A DNA stretch of 64,000 nucleotides from Lachnospiraceae bacterium. GTDB lineage: Bacteria > Bacillota > Clostridia > Lachnospirales > Lachnospiraceae. A program made the translations under genes and the position numbers. Location of the stretch: contig AP025576.1 in NCBI GenBank assembly GCA_022845955.1, positions 1,426,001 to 1,490,000 of the forward strand, in the 5' to 3' direction. Positions 8,167 to 17,729 of the stretch are shown here, in pieces; the stretch's first letter is position 1; the number at the start of each line of letters is the position of its first letter. Below the pieces are notes generated by a model. The model made no database searches. It was not told where the DNA came from and worked only from the letters and a program-made list of their open reading frames with translations.

Positions 8167-8619
8167 TTACTGCAGTAATTTATAATAGATCCGGCTGTCT
8201 TCGCCTCCCACATCCGGGCGGTTTTCTTGATAGAGAAAACCGTACTTTTCATAAAGTCCGATATGATCCGTAGCCAGATATACCTTCTGACAGCCGGCTT
8301 TTACAGCCTCCGCGCAGGCATGGCTGATTAATTGCCCGGCATACCGGTGTCCGCGGTATGCCGGTGCCGTAAAAACAAAACCAAGCCACGGGTAAAGCGT
8401 TTCATCAGCGATACAGTCCTGATGGGTAAGGGTTGCAAAAGACACTATTTTTTCCCCATCCGTCATAAGATAAAGTTTTCCGCCCTGCCCCAGGGTGTCT
8501 TCAAAACGGTTTTCCTTTAATAAATCCGCCAGATACCCGGCAGCGCGCCAGGGGAAACCTTCTATTTCTTTTATCCAGTGTTCCTTCTGTCCGTCTTCAA
8601 AATATTCAATGATTTGCAT
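8167..8619 (-). CDS. GNAT-family N-acetyltransferase (small-molecule type)
   Basis: A 150-residue acetyltransferase of a different GNAT branch from its neighbour. The acetyl-CoA binding motif is APAYRGHRYAGQLISHAC, and the C-terminus carries ATDHIGLYEKYGF, the pattern common in general YjcF/ElaA-like GNATs. It begins MQIIEYFEDGQKEHWIKEI, and the ATG at 8619 follows GGGAGGC on the minus strand. Substrate unknown. It is the first gene of the two-gene minus-strand unit. Confidence 0.8.
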   Translation of the reverse strand: MQIIEYFEDGQKEHWIKEIEGFPWRAAGYLADLLKENRFEDTLGQGGKLYLMTDGEKIVSFATLTHQDCIADETLYPWLGFVFTAPAYRGHRYAGQLISHACAEAVKAGCQKVYLATDHIGLYEKYGFLYQENRPDVGGEDSRIYYKLLQ

Positions 8620-8773
8620 AAATGTTTGCCTCCCTGTGTTCTATCGGAATCCTGTTTATAAGGTTTTGAATGAACCGTACTGCAGGAATGTATTTATCTT
8701 ATCACGTTTATGTATGATTTACCATGCATGTGTAAAAAGGATTAGTAAATTATCATTTTTCTACATGAAACTT

Positions 8774-10954
8774 TTACATCTCCTGCTGGTCTTTATAGAT
8801 CTGACGGTATTGACCGGGTGTCATTCCAACGATGGATTTGAATTTGCGTATAAAAGAGGAGGTGTTGGAGTATCCCATTTCTTCGACAATATATTCTATG
8901 CTGTGGTTTGAACGGACCAATAGTTCCTTTGTCCTTTCTATTTTTAGGTCATTGATGAATGTAGAAATATTCTGACCTGTTTTTTGTTTATAAAAACGGC
9001 TTAGAGTTGTCAAGGATATGTGAAAATACGCAGATATAGAGTTAACACTAAAATCCGAATTACATAAGTGTTCATATATATATTGCTGAATCAGCTCGAT
9101 TTTATCCTTATCGGAAACGGTATACAGATTCCTGCCAATTTCCAACATGATGGCATAAAGGAGATTGAACAACTCCTCTATTGTTTCGGAATTCATAAAA
9201 ATAGCTGTCAGTTCGTTGTCAATAATCTGATAATCTGAAATATTCAATTGAAATAACATTCTCCGGATATGGCTGAACATACTGAACAAGTGAATTTTAA
9301 TGCTGTTGAGTGTATGGCCGCTTGTCTGAATTTTCTCAAATAAATCATAAAAAAGCTGTAACAAAAGAGTATCATCGCAGTCTAGGATGCTTTTTTCCAG
9401 ACGTATACAATCTATTTCAGGCAAAGGAGCCGGAACCGTGTTTGACGAAGTGGAATCCGAATAAAATGTAATGGTGTCTTTTCCGGTGACAAAGCTATAA
9501 TTCAATGCCTGAACAGCCTGTTCATATAGAACCGGGATTCGGCTGAAGGATTGATATTCTTCTGACACACCGAGAGTAATATGTTTGCCCAGGGTATGGC
9601 AGATATCCTGATACAGGTTTTCAGCAGTTATCCGGAAGGGAGCCGTGTTATCTTTTGAGTTAAATATCAGAATCATTTGTTTGGTTTCTAAGCTATCCAG
9701 AGAAAAATACCGGCAATTTGCGGAATTTTTTTTGCTGAAATATTCGTAGAGAATCGGAATATTTTGTCGTGATTCATTTTTTATAATACATATTGTAAAA
9801 AAAGGATATAAATATTGGATATTAATCACACGTGCATCTTCCAGAAATTCCTGTTCTGAAGAGTATTGCTGGTAAAGAAGCTTTACAAGAATGGATCTCC
9901 TGATGTTTTCACGGTGCATATTCAGTTTGGTATTTAAGTCACCGATTTTTTCATTCATATGTATAATGGCATGATTAATCTGTACGAGTTCATTTCCTTC
10001 CTTCGCCAGATGATCCTGAGGGATAAGGCCACGGATTTCCCGTATAGGAGTATAGTTGGTATTGGCCATATAGCGAACGAGAAAAAGACCGGTGCAGAAG
10101 GAGAACAGAAGGATCCCGGCAGAGATTGCAAGGATGGTTATCAGGGGATAATACATAGAGGAAAAAGGGATAAAAATATAAAAATTCAGATCATACGCCG
10201 GAAAAGAATAACGGCCGATCAATGTGGTTCCCTGAATGGAAAAAGAAGAGAACTCCGGAAAATCAGACACACTTTGTTTGTACCATTTTAATGTGTTTTC
10301 ATCTGAAGGATTGCCGAGAGGGAATAATTCACCCGTTATATGATTTTCAAGGATAACGGATCCATTGCTGTTTTTTAGAAGATCAGAGATGGTATGGTAT
10401 AGATGATAAGAATCAAACGTAAAAAACAGAAAGGTATCAGGGTAATTCTTCTGACCGGTCATATAAAGGAAATTTGTGGAATTAGTTGCCTGATATGGGT
10501 AGAGAAGACTGGAAGTATCCATAGATTCCCAAGCCTTGTGAACAAATTGTGAATCTGCAGTATCAAAAAATAGAGAGAGTGTGATCTCTCCGTCGGAGGA
10601 AATTACTTTTTCGCTTTGCATATCAATGATACCGATATTTCTGCAATACCCCAGGATATTTTTAAAATTATCTAACTTTCGTATTAACTGGAATTTGGAA
10701 TAGGAGTCCATGCCTGAACTGATAGTTAAAGGAATGGATTCACTGATTAACGTATTTCGACAGCCGCTTAGCTGTTTTGTATAGTATGTGAGTTCTTTTT
10801 CAAGAACGGAGCCGGTATTAGAGGAGAGATTCGCCATATTTTGTATAAGGACATATCCGTTAAAAAAAAGAAGCGTAATGGTGAGGACAGAAGTTGGCAA
10901 GAGCATAACAAGCAGAAAATTTTTATAAAAGTTCCGGTAAAGTGAATTGTTCAT
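8774..10954 (-). CDS. Membrane-anchored AraC-family regulator
   Basis: A 726-residue one-component regulator. The start is set at 10954 (MNNSLYRNFYKNFLL), which has an AAGGGGA ribosome site; the longer frame lacks one. A membrane helix at about residues 10-35 and a second near 280-305 (ILAISAGILLFSFCTGLFL) enclose an extracytoplasmic sensor of about 240 residues. After a linker, the C-terminal 100 residues form the double HTH of AraC proteins, from YIYEHLCNSDFSVNSISAYF through SRFYKQKTGQNISTFIN to EEMGYSNTSSFIRKFKSIVG. There is no receiver or kinase domain, so the sensor is covalently joined to the DNA-binding part. It is divergent from the importer operon at 11188 and most likely activates it. 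Related proteins are common beside oligosaccharide importers in Paenibacillus and Lachnospiraceae. Confidence 0.87.
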   Translation of the reverse strand: MNNSLYRNFYKNFLLVMLLPTSVLTITLLFFNGYVLIQNMANLSSNTGSVLEKELTYYTKQLSGCRNTLISESIPLTISSGMDSYSKFQLIRKLDNFKNILGYCRNIGIIDMQSEKVISSDGEITLSLFFDTADSQFVHKAWESMDTSSLLYPYQATNSTNFLYMTGQKNYPDTFLFFTFDSYHLYHTISDLLKNSNGSVILENHITGELFPLGNPSDENTLKWYKQSVSDFPEFSSFSIQGTTLIGRYSFPAYDLNFYIFIPFSSMYYPLITILAISAGILLFSFCTGLFLVRYMANTNYTPIREIRGLIPQDHLAKEGNELVQINHAIIHMNEKIGDLNTKLNMHRENIRRSILVKLLYQQYSSEQEFLEDARVINIQYLYPFFTICIIKNESRQNIPILYEYFSKKNSANCRYFSLDSLETKQMILIFNSKDNTAPFRITAENLYQDICHTLGKHITLGVSEEYQSFSRIPVLYEQAVQALNYSFVTGKDTITFYSDSTSSNTVPAPLPEIDCIRLEKSILDCDDTLLLQLFYDLFEKIQTSGHTLNSIKIHLFSMFSHIRRMLFQLNISDYQIIDNELTAIFMNSETIEELFNLLYAIMLEIGRNLYTVSDKDKIELIQQYIYEHLCNSDFSVNSISAYFHISLTTLSRFYKQKTGQNISTFINDLKIERTKELLVRSNHSIEYIVEEMGYSNTSSFIRKFKSIVGMTPGQYRQIYKDQQEM

Positions 10955-11040
10955 ACGAATTTCCCCTTTAATGAATACTCCAGATTTGTTGAACAGTATA
11001 ACATGATGCACCGGTGTGTTTCAAGTTTCTGATTGTGAAA

Positions 11041-11087
11041 TGTGCAAAAAAAAACATCTATATGCAGAATTTTTACGGCAATATGCA
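11041..11087 (+). promoter_or_regulatory. Three helically phased TRTGCA repeats in the divergent control region
   Basis: TGTGCA (11041), TATGCA (11061) and TATGCA (11082) recur at 20- and 21-base steps, about two helical turns, in the same orientation. They lie between the AraC gene and the importer operon. AraC proteins bind direct repeats with such phasing, so these are candidate half-sites. I found no clear -35/-10 pair, consistent with an activated promoter. Confidence 0.5.
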
Positions 11088-11187
11088 ATATTTTCTTTGA
11101 GTTTTCTTTGTGAAAAAAGGGATTATATACATATACAGATGTGTATGTAACAATATGGGTACAAATACAAGAGGGGAGAACATAAAA

Positions 11188-12099
11188 ATGAGAATAAAGA
11201 AAAAGTACAAAAGAGTTATGAAGTATTATCAGCTATATTTGCTTTTACTGCCTGCATTGATTTACTTTATTATATTTCGGTATGGCCCAATGTACGGCCT
11301 TCAAATAGCCTTCAAAGATTATGTTGCTACAAAAGGCTTTGCAGGAAGTCCTTTTGTAGGGCTGAAACATTTTCAAAGATTCTTTTCTTCGCCGGATTTT
11401 TGGATAATATTGAAGAATACAGTTTCGATCAGTGTCGGCAGTATCCTGGTGAATTTTCCGATGGCGATTATTGTAGCGTTACTGTTACATCAGGTGACAC
11501 ATACAAGATATAAAAAGGTGATACAAACCGTTATCTATGCTCCGCATTTTATATCAGTAGTAGTATTGGTCGGTATGCTTACTCTGTTTTTATCACCTAC
11601 CAGCGGTATTATAAATAAAATTATTGAAACATTTGGAGGTGAGGCGGTTTTTTTCATGGCAGAACCAAGTTGGTTCAAACCGGTTTATATTCTGTCAGCA
11701 ACCTGGCAAAGTACCGGATGGGGAACCGTAATTTATCTGGCTGCATTGTCAGGAGTATCACCGGAACTGTATGAGGCGGCAGAAATGGATGGGGCAAATA
11801 AGTGGCAGAAAATGTGGCACATTGATTTCCCGGGGATTTTACCAACAGCTGTCATTCAACTCATTCTTACGACAGGAAATATTCTTTCCATAGGATATGA
11901 GAAAATCTTTTTGATGCAGAATCCGCTGAATCGTATGGCATCTGAAGTAATATCCACATATGAATATAAACAAGGCCTTCAGAATGCACAATATAGCTAC
12001 TCTGCGGCGATAGGGCTATTTAATGCGGTAATTAATCTGGTGATACTTCTTGCAGTTAATAAATTTGCAAGAAAGGTATCCGATACCTCTTTGTGGTGA
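11188..12099 (+). CDS. ABC sugar importer permease, LplB type
   Basis: A 303-residue inner-membrane permease with about six helices. The start at ATG 11188 (MRIKKKYKRVMKYYQ) follows GAGGGGAG. The N-terminus has the LplB pattern LLLLPALIYFIIFRYGPMYG followed by GLQIAFKDY. The cytoplasmic EAA loop, which contacts the ATPase, reads LYEAAEMDGANKWQKMWHI. The family (CUT1, oligosaccharide import) pairs with a YtcP-type permease and a large lipoprotein, both encoded next. No ATPase gene is nearby, so a shared MsmK-like ATPase elsewhere is expected. Confidence 0.9.
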   Translation: MRIKKKYKRVMKYYQLYLLLLPALIYFIIFRYGPMYGLQIAFKDYVATKGFAGSPFVGLKHFQRFFSSPDFWIILKNTVSISVGSILVNFPMAIIVALLLHQVTHTRYKKVIQTVIYAPHFISVVVLVGMLTLFLSPTSGIINKIIETFGGEAVFFMAEPSWFKPVYILSATWQSTGWGTVIYLAALSGVSPELYEAAEMDGANKWQKMWHIDFPGILPTAVIQLILTTGNILSIGYEKIFLMQNPLNRMASEVISTYEYKQGLQNAQYSYSAAIGLFNAVINLVILLAVNKFARKVSDTSLW

Positions 12100-12109
12100 G
12101 GAGGAGCGT

Positions 12110-13006
12110 ATGAAAAGAAAAAAATTACATATTTCAAGCAATAGGATTTTCGATTTAGTGAATTATACCCTTTTATTTTTCATGGCTGCAGCAGTACTCT
12201 ACCCCCTTTATTTTGTTGTAATAGCTTCTTTTAGTGATCCGAATGCTATATATGCGGGTGAGGTGATCTTTCTGCCGAAGAAAGTAAGCTTTGAGGGATA
12301 TCAGATGCTGTTTGATGAGCAGTTGCTTTGGAGTGGGTATTGGAACACCATACGCTATACGGTTATAGGTACGCTGATTAACGTAGTTCTTACTGTTTGT
12401 GCAGCCTATGCATTGTCGAGAAGAAAACTCCCGGGAAGAAAAGGGCTTACCCTGTTTGTTACCTTTACTATGTTCTTCAATGGAGGATTGATCTCTACTT
12501 ATTTGCTGGTCCAGAAAATGGGAATGATTAACAGTATGTGGGCGGTCATTTTTCCAGTGGCGGTTGGCCCCTGGAATCTGATTGTGGCAAGATCCTTTTT
12601 TGAAACAACAGTACCTGAGGAACTGCATGAGGTTGCATGTATTGATGGATGCTCAGAAATCAGGGCATTTATCAGTGTTATTCTTCCGGTATCCAAGGCA
12701 ATTGTAGCAATAATGGTGTTGTTTTATGCAGTTTCCCACTGGAATTCTTACTTTAATGCAATGCTTTATCTGACAGATGAAGAGTTATATCCTTTGCAGC
12801 TGGTGCTTCGGAATCTCCTGATACAGACAGATATGACGGCTATGAGTACATCCGGTGACATGACAAGCCTGGCTCAGCAACAGAGAATCGCAGATCAGAT
12901 TAAGTATGGCGTAATTATTATTTCAAGTGTACCGGTGTTGGCAATGTATCCATTTGTCCAAAAGTACTTCGCACAGGGTGTGACAATTGGAGCAATCAAA
13001 GGATAA
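12110..13006 (+). CDS. ABC sugar importer permease, YtcP/AraQ type
   Basis: A 298-residue permease, second half of the heterodimer. ATG 12110 follows GAGGAG, 10 bases after the upstream stop. The family start is visible as DLVNYTLLFFMAAAVLYPLY with VVIASFSDP after it, and the C-terminus ends YPFVQKYFAQGVTIGAIKG, the hallmark of this subfamily. The EAA-type loop is ELHEVACIDGCSEIRAF, with cysteine/glycine in place of the commoner DGA. That is a mild deviation that should still dock an ATPase. Confidence 0.9.
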   Translation: MKRKKLHISSNRIFDLVNYTLLFFMAAAVLYPLYFVVIASFSDPNAIYAGEVIFLPKKVSFEGYQMLFDEQLLWSGYWNTIRYTVIGTLINVVLTVCAAYALSRRKLPGRKGLTLFVTFTMFFNGGLISTYLLVQKMGMINSMWAVIFPVAVGPWNLIVARSFFETTVPEELHEVACIDGCSEIRAFISVILPVSKAIVAIMVLFYAVSHWNSYFNAMLYLTDEELYPLQLVLRNLLIQTDMTAMSTSGDMTSLAQQQRIADQIKYGVIIISSVPVLAMYPFVQKYFAQGVTIGAIKG

Positions 13007-13026
13007 AACATGAAGGAGGAAAAGGT

Positions 13027-14664
13027 ATGTTGAAAAGGATGTTAGGTATCACATTGGCAGTGAGCATGGCGGCTTGTTTAGCTGGCTGCGGAAAGACGGA
13101 GGGGACAGTTGAAGCAGTACCGGAGCAGTCGGCACAAAGTGCGGACGGCAGGGAAATGATTGGGAATATGTACACCGCCGGTCTGCCTGTAGTGGAAGAG
13201 AAGGAAACCTTTCATATTGTGGCTTCTTTTGATTCCAGACAGCAGAAGTTCAATGATATGGATTTTTTTAAAAAGCTGGAAGAGGAAAGCAATATTTATA
13301 TTGAATGGGAATTTATTGAATCCCAGGATTATGGACAGAAGAAAAATCTGATTTTGGCCAGCGGAGATTATCCGGATGCATTTTTTAATGGCGTTACTGA
13401 TACAGATCTGAATACCCATGTATCTCAGGGGGTGTTTCTTCCTATTAATGAATACTTGCAGTATGCTCCGAACTTAAGTGCAGTATTTGAAGAACATCCT
13501 GATTTTAAGAAGTTATGTACTTATTTTGATGGAAATATCTATTCTATTGGGTATGCAGCAGAAGATCCCTGCCAGTACCAACCGGATGAAATGTATGTGT
13601 ATAAACCATGGTTGGATAAATTGGGATTAGAGATTCCTGAAACAACGGAAGAGTTTTATCAAATGCTGAAGGCATTCAAAGAACAGGATCCGAATGGGAA
13701 TGGACTAAAAGATGAGATCCCTTTCTCAGCCACTCCGGGAGGAGCCAGAGGTTTTCACTCCTTGTCGGGTGCTTTTGGGCCTGCCGTATATTTCGGAGAT
13801 GCCAATAATAAAAACTACGAAAACTTTGTGTATGAAGACGGGGGAAAAATACATTTTGGTGCCAATACCGAGGAATGGAAGAATTTTATCAAGTATTGTA
13901 ATCAAATGTTTTCGGAAGGATTGTTTGATCAAGAAATTTTTACTCAGGATGCAAAGCAGTATTTTGCGAAAGGAAAGACGGATGAAGTGACATTGGGATG
14001 TTTTACACTCTGGAATGCCCCTAATATGGTGGGAGCAGAACGTGCTGCTGATTATGTGGTAATTCCTACGATGGAGGGACCGAATGGGGATAGAAACTGG
14101 TGCAATTATCTGACATCAAACGGCACAGTGAGAGGATCTAATTTTGCAATTACCACGGCTTGTGAAAAACCGGAAATTCTGGTGAGATGGCTGGATTTAT
14201 TTTATGATAAAAAGGTTAGCGCTGAGGCACTTTGGGGTCCTGTAGAAGAGAAAGATGGGATGTATATGTTTGTTCCTTACCCGGAGGGAAGTTCCTTTGA
14301 TGAATACCGTTACCAGAACAGCCCTGTATTTGGTCCGGGAGCAGTATTTACGGAAGACTTTGAAAATACAGTGGAAATGCCGGAGATGATGGTTGACAAG
14401 ATGAATGAGATAGAAACGTATTATAATATTTATCCTAAGACAAATATGATGCCGATTTTGAAATTGACAGAAGAAGAAACCGACTGGATGGAGACTACCG
14501 GAGCAGATATTATTACGTATGTATATGATAATATGGCAAAATGGATGATGAAGGGCGGTATAGATGAAGAATGGGATGATTATTTGAAACAGTTGGAAAA
14601 GCTGGGTGTAGAGAGACACTTAGAGGTTTTGCAGGGAGCTTATGACAGAGACTATGGGGCATAA
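13027..14664 (+). CDS. Sugar-binding lipoprotein (LplA type)
   Basis: A 545-residue extracellular solute-binding protein. The signal peptide ends in the lipobox LAGC with C21 as lipidated residue, so it is tethered to the outer face of the membrane. The mature part has the LplA-type features of this importer class: an early IVASFDSRQQKFNDM segment, DPNGNGLKDEIPFSA (a calcium-loop-like motif usual in these proteins) and a long aromatic-rich C-terminal lobe. It is translationally close to the permeases (20-base gap, AAGGAGGAAAAG). With a sulfatase downstream, a sulfated glycan fragment is a plausible ligand, but this is inference. Confidence 0.88.
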   Translation: MLKRMLGITLAVSMAACLAGCGKTEGTVEAVPEQSAQSADGREMIGNMYTAGLPVVEEKETFHIVASFDSRQQKFNDMDFFKKLEEESNIYIEWEFIESQDYGQKKNLILASGDYPDAFFNGVTDTDLNTHVSQGVFLPINEYLQYAPNLSAVFEEHPDFKKLCTYFDGNIYSIGYAAEDPCQYQPDEMYVYKPWLDKLGLEIPETTEEFYQMLKAFKEQDPNGNGLKDEIPFSATPGGARGFHSLSGAFGPAVYFGDANNKNYENFVYEDGGKIHFGANTEEWKNFIKYCNQMFSEGLFDQEIFTQDAKQYFAKGKTDEVTLGCFTLWNAPNMVGAERAADYVVIPTMEGPNGDRNWCNYLTSNGTVRGSNFAITTACEKPEILVRWLDLFYDKKVSAEALWGPVEEKDGMYMFVPYPEGSSFDEYRYQNSPVFGPGAVFTEDFENTVEMPEMMVDKMNEIETYYNIYPKTNMMPILKLTEEETDWMETTGADIITYVYDNMAKWMMKGGIDEEWDDYLKQLEKLGVERHLEVLQGAYDRDYGA

Positions 14665-14694
14665 GCCCCTGGTCCCTGTAAGAAAGGAGAGCAT

Positions 14695-16179
14695 ATGAAC
14701 CTGTTACTAATTACGAGTGATCAGCAGCAGTTATCTACATTGGGTATCTTGAATCCTGAAATTAAGACTCCGAATTTAGATCGTCTGGCCGGGGAAGGAG
14801 CTTGTTATACCAGAACCTATTGCCCTAATCCAACATGTACGCCAACCAGGGCGAGCCTTATTACAGGCCAGTATCCCAGTCAGCATGGAGCATGGACACT
14901 GGGAACAAAGCTTCCTGAGTCTGTACTTACTATCGGGGATGTACTGCGGGAAAACGGGTATGTATCTGCTCTGGTAGGAAAGGCACATTTTCAACCGCTT
15001 GCGTCCACAGATGAATTTCCATCTCTGGAGGCTTACCCAATCTTGCAGGACTTGGAATTCTGGAAGAATTATAAAGATAGGTTCTATGGTTTTGATTCAG
15101 TAGAACTGGCGAGAAACCATACGGATGAAGCGCATGTGGGGCAGCATTATGCAATATGGATGGAGGAAAAGGGGCTGAAAGACTGGCGGAGGTATTTCAG
15201 GGAGCCTACCGGAACGAAAAAGGGAGAGGACTGCGCCGCCTGGGAGATACCGGAAGAATACCATTATGATGCATGGATTGCAGAGAGAACGAATGCAAGA
15301 TTAGAAGAATATGCTGCTAAGAATCAACCGTTCTTTCTGTGGGCAAGCTTCTTTGATCCCCATCCGGATTACATTGTACCGGAACCCTGGTTTTCTATGT
15401 ATCCACCCGAAGAACTTACTATGCCGGATAGTTCCGGTATGGAGTGGGATAGTCTCCCCCCGCATTTCAGAATGACACAGGAAAAAAACTCTGATTTTTC
15501 AGAGTACAAAGAGAGCGGGTATGCTATTCACGGGATGAATTACCACTGCCAGGATGAGAAAAAGCTGCGCCAATATAAGAGTGCATACTATGGCATGGTA
15601 TCCATGATGGATAAATATATTGGAAAAATTTTGGATAAAGTCAGGGAACTCGATCTGGAAGAAGATACATTGGTTGTATTTACATCTGATCACGGACACT
15701 TTATCGGAGAACATGGCTTGTGTGCCAAAGGGCCTTTTATGTATGAAGAGCTGCTCCGTGTTCCCTTTTTGATAAAAGGAAAAGGAATTAAGAAGGGCCT
15801 TTGTGAATCCATGCAGACACTTGTAGATTTCGCTCCCTCTATTCTGGAAGCAATGGGGATAGCTGTTCCTCGTGTCATGACAGGAATAAGCCAGTATCCG
15901 GTTTGGTGCGGACAAAAGAAATTGGTGAGAAATCATATTATTTGTGAGCATCATCATGAGCCAAATAGTATCAACTTGCGTACTTATGTGGATGAGAGAT
16001 ATAAAATTACAATATACCAAGGAAAAGACTATGGAGAGATATATGATTTGAAGAATGATCCGTTAGAGGAACATAATCTCTGGGAAAATGACAGCTTACG
16101 TGCAGAGTTGCTGCTGAAATACGCATCTGCTGAACTGGAAAAGGAAGTCAGGTGGATGCCTAGAATAGCACATGCATAA
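14695..16179 (+). CDS. Cysteine-type sulfatase
   Basis: A 494-residue arylsulfatase-family enzyme that hydrolyses sulfate esters. The formylglycine motif is CTPTR (C48-R52) inside the usual CxPxRxSLxTG context (CTPTRASLITG). Because it is the cysteine form, an anaerobe would need a radical-SAM maturase (anSME), which is not in this window. Metal ligands come from ITSDQQQ at the N-terminus and TSDHGHFIGEHG in the second half. There is no signal peptide (it starts MNLLLITSDQ), so the enzyme should be cytoplasmic and act on an imported sulfated sugar. It is the fourth gene of the importer operon, 30 bases after the binding protein. Confidence 0.9.
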   Translation: MNLLLITSDQQQLSTLGILNPEIKTPNLDRLAGEGACYTRTYCPNPTCTPTRASLITGQYPSQHGAWTLGTKLPESVLTIGDVLRENGYVSALVGKAHFQPLASTDEFPSLEAYPILQDLEFWKNYKDRFYGFDSVELARNHTDEAHVGQHYAIWMEEKGLKDWRRYFREPTGTKKGEDCAAWEIPEEYHYDAWIAERTNARLEEYAAKNQPFFLWASFFDPHPDYIVPEPWFSMYPPEELTMPDSSGMEWDSLPPHFRMTQEKNSDFSEYKESGYAIHGMNYHCQDEKKLRQYKSAYYGMVSMMDKYIGKILDKVRELDLEEDTLVVFTSDHGHFIGEHGLCAKGPFMYEELLRVPFLIKGKGIKKGLCESMQTLVDFAPSILEAMGIAVPRVMTGISQYPVWCGQKKLVRNHIICEHHHEPNSINLRTYVDERYKITIYQGKDYGEIYDLKNDPLEEHNLWENDSLRAELLLKYASAELEKEVRWMPRIAHA

Positions 16180-16219
16180 TTGTATAATCTAGTGGATAAG
16201 CGGCGGAAGGGAAACATAA

Positions 16220-17452
16220 ATGATAACGCAAAAAGAAAAAGAGAGATTAAGGCAATTGGCTCATAAACAGTTGGAGTATGCTAATACGGAACAAAATAAA
16301 CGATTAAAAAAAGAATGGTATCGTCATAGACGTTTTGAAAAAGGAAAACCAATGGTTTTATTGGAGATCGGCGGTTTTCGGGATGAGGTATACCTTCCGA
16401 GAATACAGTGTGAATCCCTTCAGGCCCGTCAAATTGAAAATCGTTTGTTATCCCTTTTTCTCAGACAGGAAATTTATCAGGATGATTCCGTGGTACCAGA
16501 TTATTTTCCGGTGTACTATGATACCTGGTTTCACTTGTTTGGACATGAAATTAAGAAGGTGAATGCAGAAGACAGTATAGGACATCGTTTTGAGCATGTT
16601 ATCCGGGATCTGGAAGAAGATTACGGCAAACTTGGAGCATCAACTTATGGTATAGACAGGGAGGGCAGTCAGAATTTAAAGGATATGGCTGAGGATATTT
16701 TAGGGGACATACTGCCGGTCAAATGGACTATGAACTGCCTGCAGGCAGTTCCAACCCAGAAAATTATTCATTTGATGGGACTGGAAAATTTTATATATGC
16801 CATGTGTGATTATCCCGATCTGGTAAAAAAAATGATGATGAGGGCCGCTGATGATTATATCTCTTATTTTAATTGGATGAAGGAAGAAAAAATTCTGCTT
16901 CCTACTACAGGGGATGAATTATTGAATCAGGGAACTTATTGCTATACGCAGGAGCTTCCTGACAGAATGGAGCGGATTGGTCTGAGTGATGTGTGGGGGT
17001 ACTTGGATTCCCAGGAATCTTCGTCCATTTCACCTGATATGTACGGAGAGTTTATATTTCCGTCGTATAAGAAAATAGCGGAGGTATTTGGCCTGCTGTC
17101 TTATGGTTGTTGTGAACCGGTGCATCCTATTTGGGAAAAGTATGTATCCCGTCTTGATAATCTCAGAAATATATCGATAAGCGCCTGGTGTGATGTAGAG
17201 TATATGGGAGAACATCTGCGTGGAAAGAAGATTATCTTCCAGAGAAAGCCCGCTGCTAATTTTTTGGCTGTAGATGTGGAACTTCAGGAAGAGGAAGTGC
17301 GGAAATATATGAGTCAGACAATTCGTGCTGCCAGAGGCTGCCAACTGGAAATCACACAGAGAGATGTGCTTACAATTCATAAGAATGAGAAAAAAGCGGC
17401 CAGGTATATAGAGATTATAAGAGAAGAAATCGAGAAAAACTGGGAAGGATAA
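16220..17452 (+). CDS. Uroporphyrinogen decarboxylase-like protein
   Basis: A 410-residue protein of the URO-D/methyltransferase-like superfamily (TIM barrel), recognised from its overall pattern rather than a single motif. It has a polar N-terminal segment of about 60 residues, then VVPDYFPVYYDTWFHLFG and a C-terminal YMSQTIRAARGCQLEITQRDV. True HemE is about 340 residues with a conserved PVWxMRQAGR near the start, which is absent here, so it is not a haem enzyme. Homologues of this kind occur in sugar-utilisation operons of gut Clostridia with unknown function. Some superfamily members act in methyl transfer. It is the last gene of the AT-rich importer operon. Confidence 0.6.
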   Translation: MITQKEKERLRQLAHKQLEYANTEQNKRLKKEWYRHRRFEKGKPMVLLEIGGFRDEVYLPRIQCESLQARQIENRLLSLFLRQEIYQDDSVVPDYFPVYYDTWFHLFGHEIKKVNAEDSIGHRFEHVIRDLEEDYGKLGASTYGIDREGSQNLKDMAEDILGDILPVKWTMNCLQAVPTQKIIHLMGLENFIYAMCDYPDLVKKMMMRAADDYISYFNWMKEEKILLPTTGDELLNQGTYCYTQELPDRMERIGLSDVWGYLDSQESSSISPDMYGEFIFPSYKKIAEVFGLLSYGCCEPVHPIWEKYVSRLDNLRNISISAWCDVEYMGEHLRGKKIIFQRKPAANFLAVDVELQEEEVRKYMSQTIRAARGCQLEITQRDVLTIHKNEKKAARYIEIIREEIEKNWEG

Positions 17453-17729
17453 CTTCTCATTGTATGGAGTCTTTCTGCAGATTTTGACGGCGGAACTCCT
17501 GGAGGCTTGTGAAACAACCCTGTGGCGGTGGCTATTTCTACATTGAAAGACCAGTATGTCTGTGCTACAATTCAAGTAAGGCAATGAATTCAACACTTCT
17601 GAGTATTTTTATCTTTAATGCCGTGCCCTTTCAATGGCCGGTATCTGATGCATAGTATCTTTCTGTGGATACGGGAACATATCTTGGATAGGTATGTGGA
17701 TGCATGAACTCCTTGCTGACAAAAAATAA
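17453..17729. other. Gap after the URO-D-like gene, no intact gene
   Basis: This stretch separates the AT-rich operon from the asnA region. I find no ribosome site followed by a sustained frame and no T-tailed terminator. Short frames on the minus strand are interrupted and look like chance. It may be eroded coding DNA, because the next segment (17730-17921) still reads like protein. Confidence 0.4.

Noticed and set aside
16220..17452. HemE uroporphyrinogen decarboxylase
   Set aside because: Lacks the conserved N-terminal HemE motif and any haem gene neighbours.
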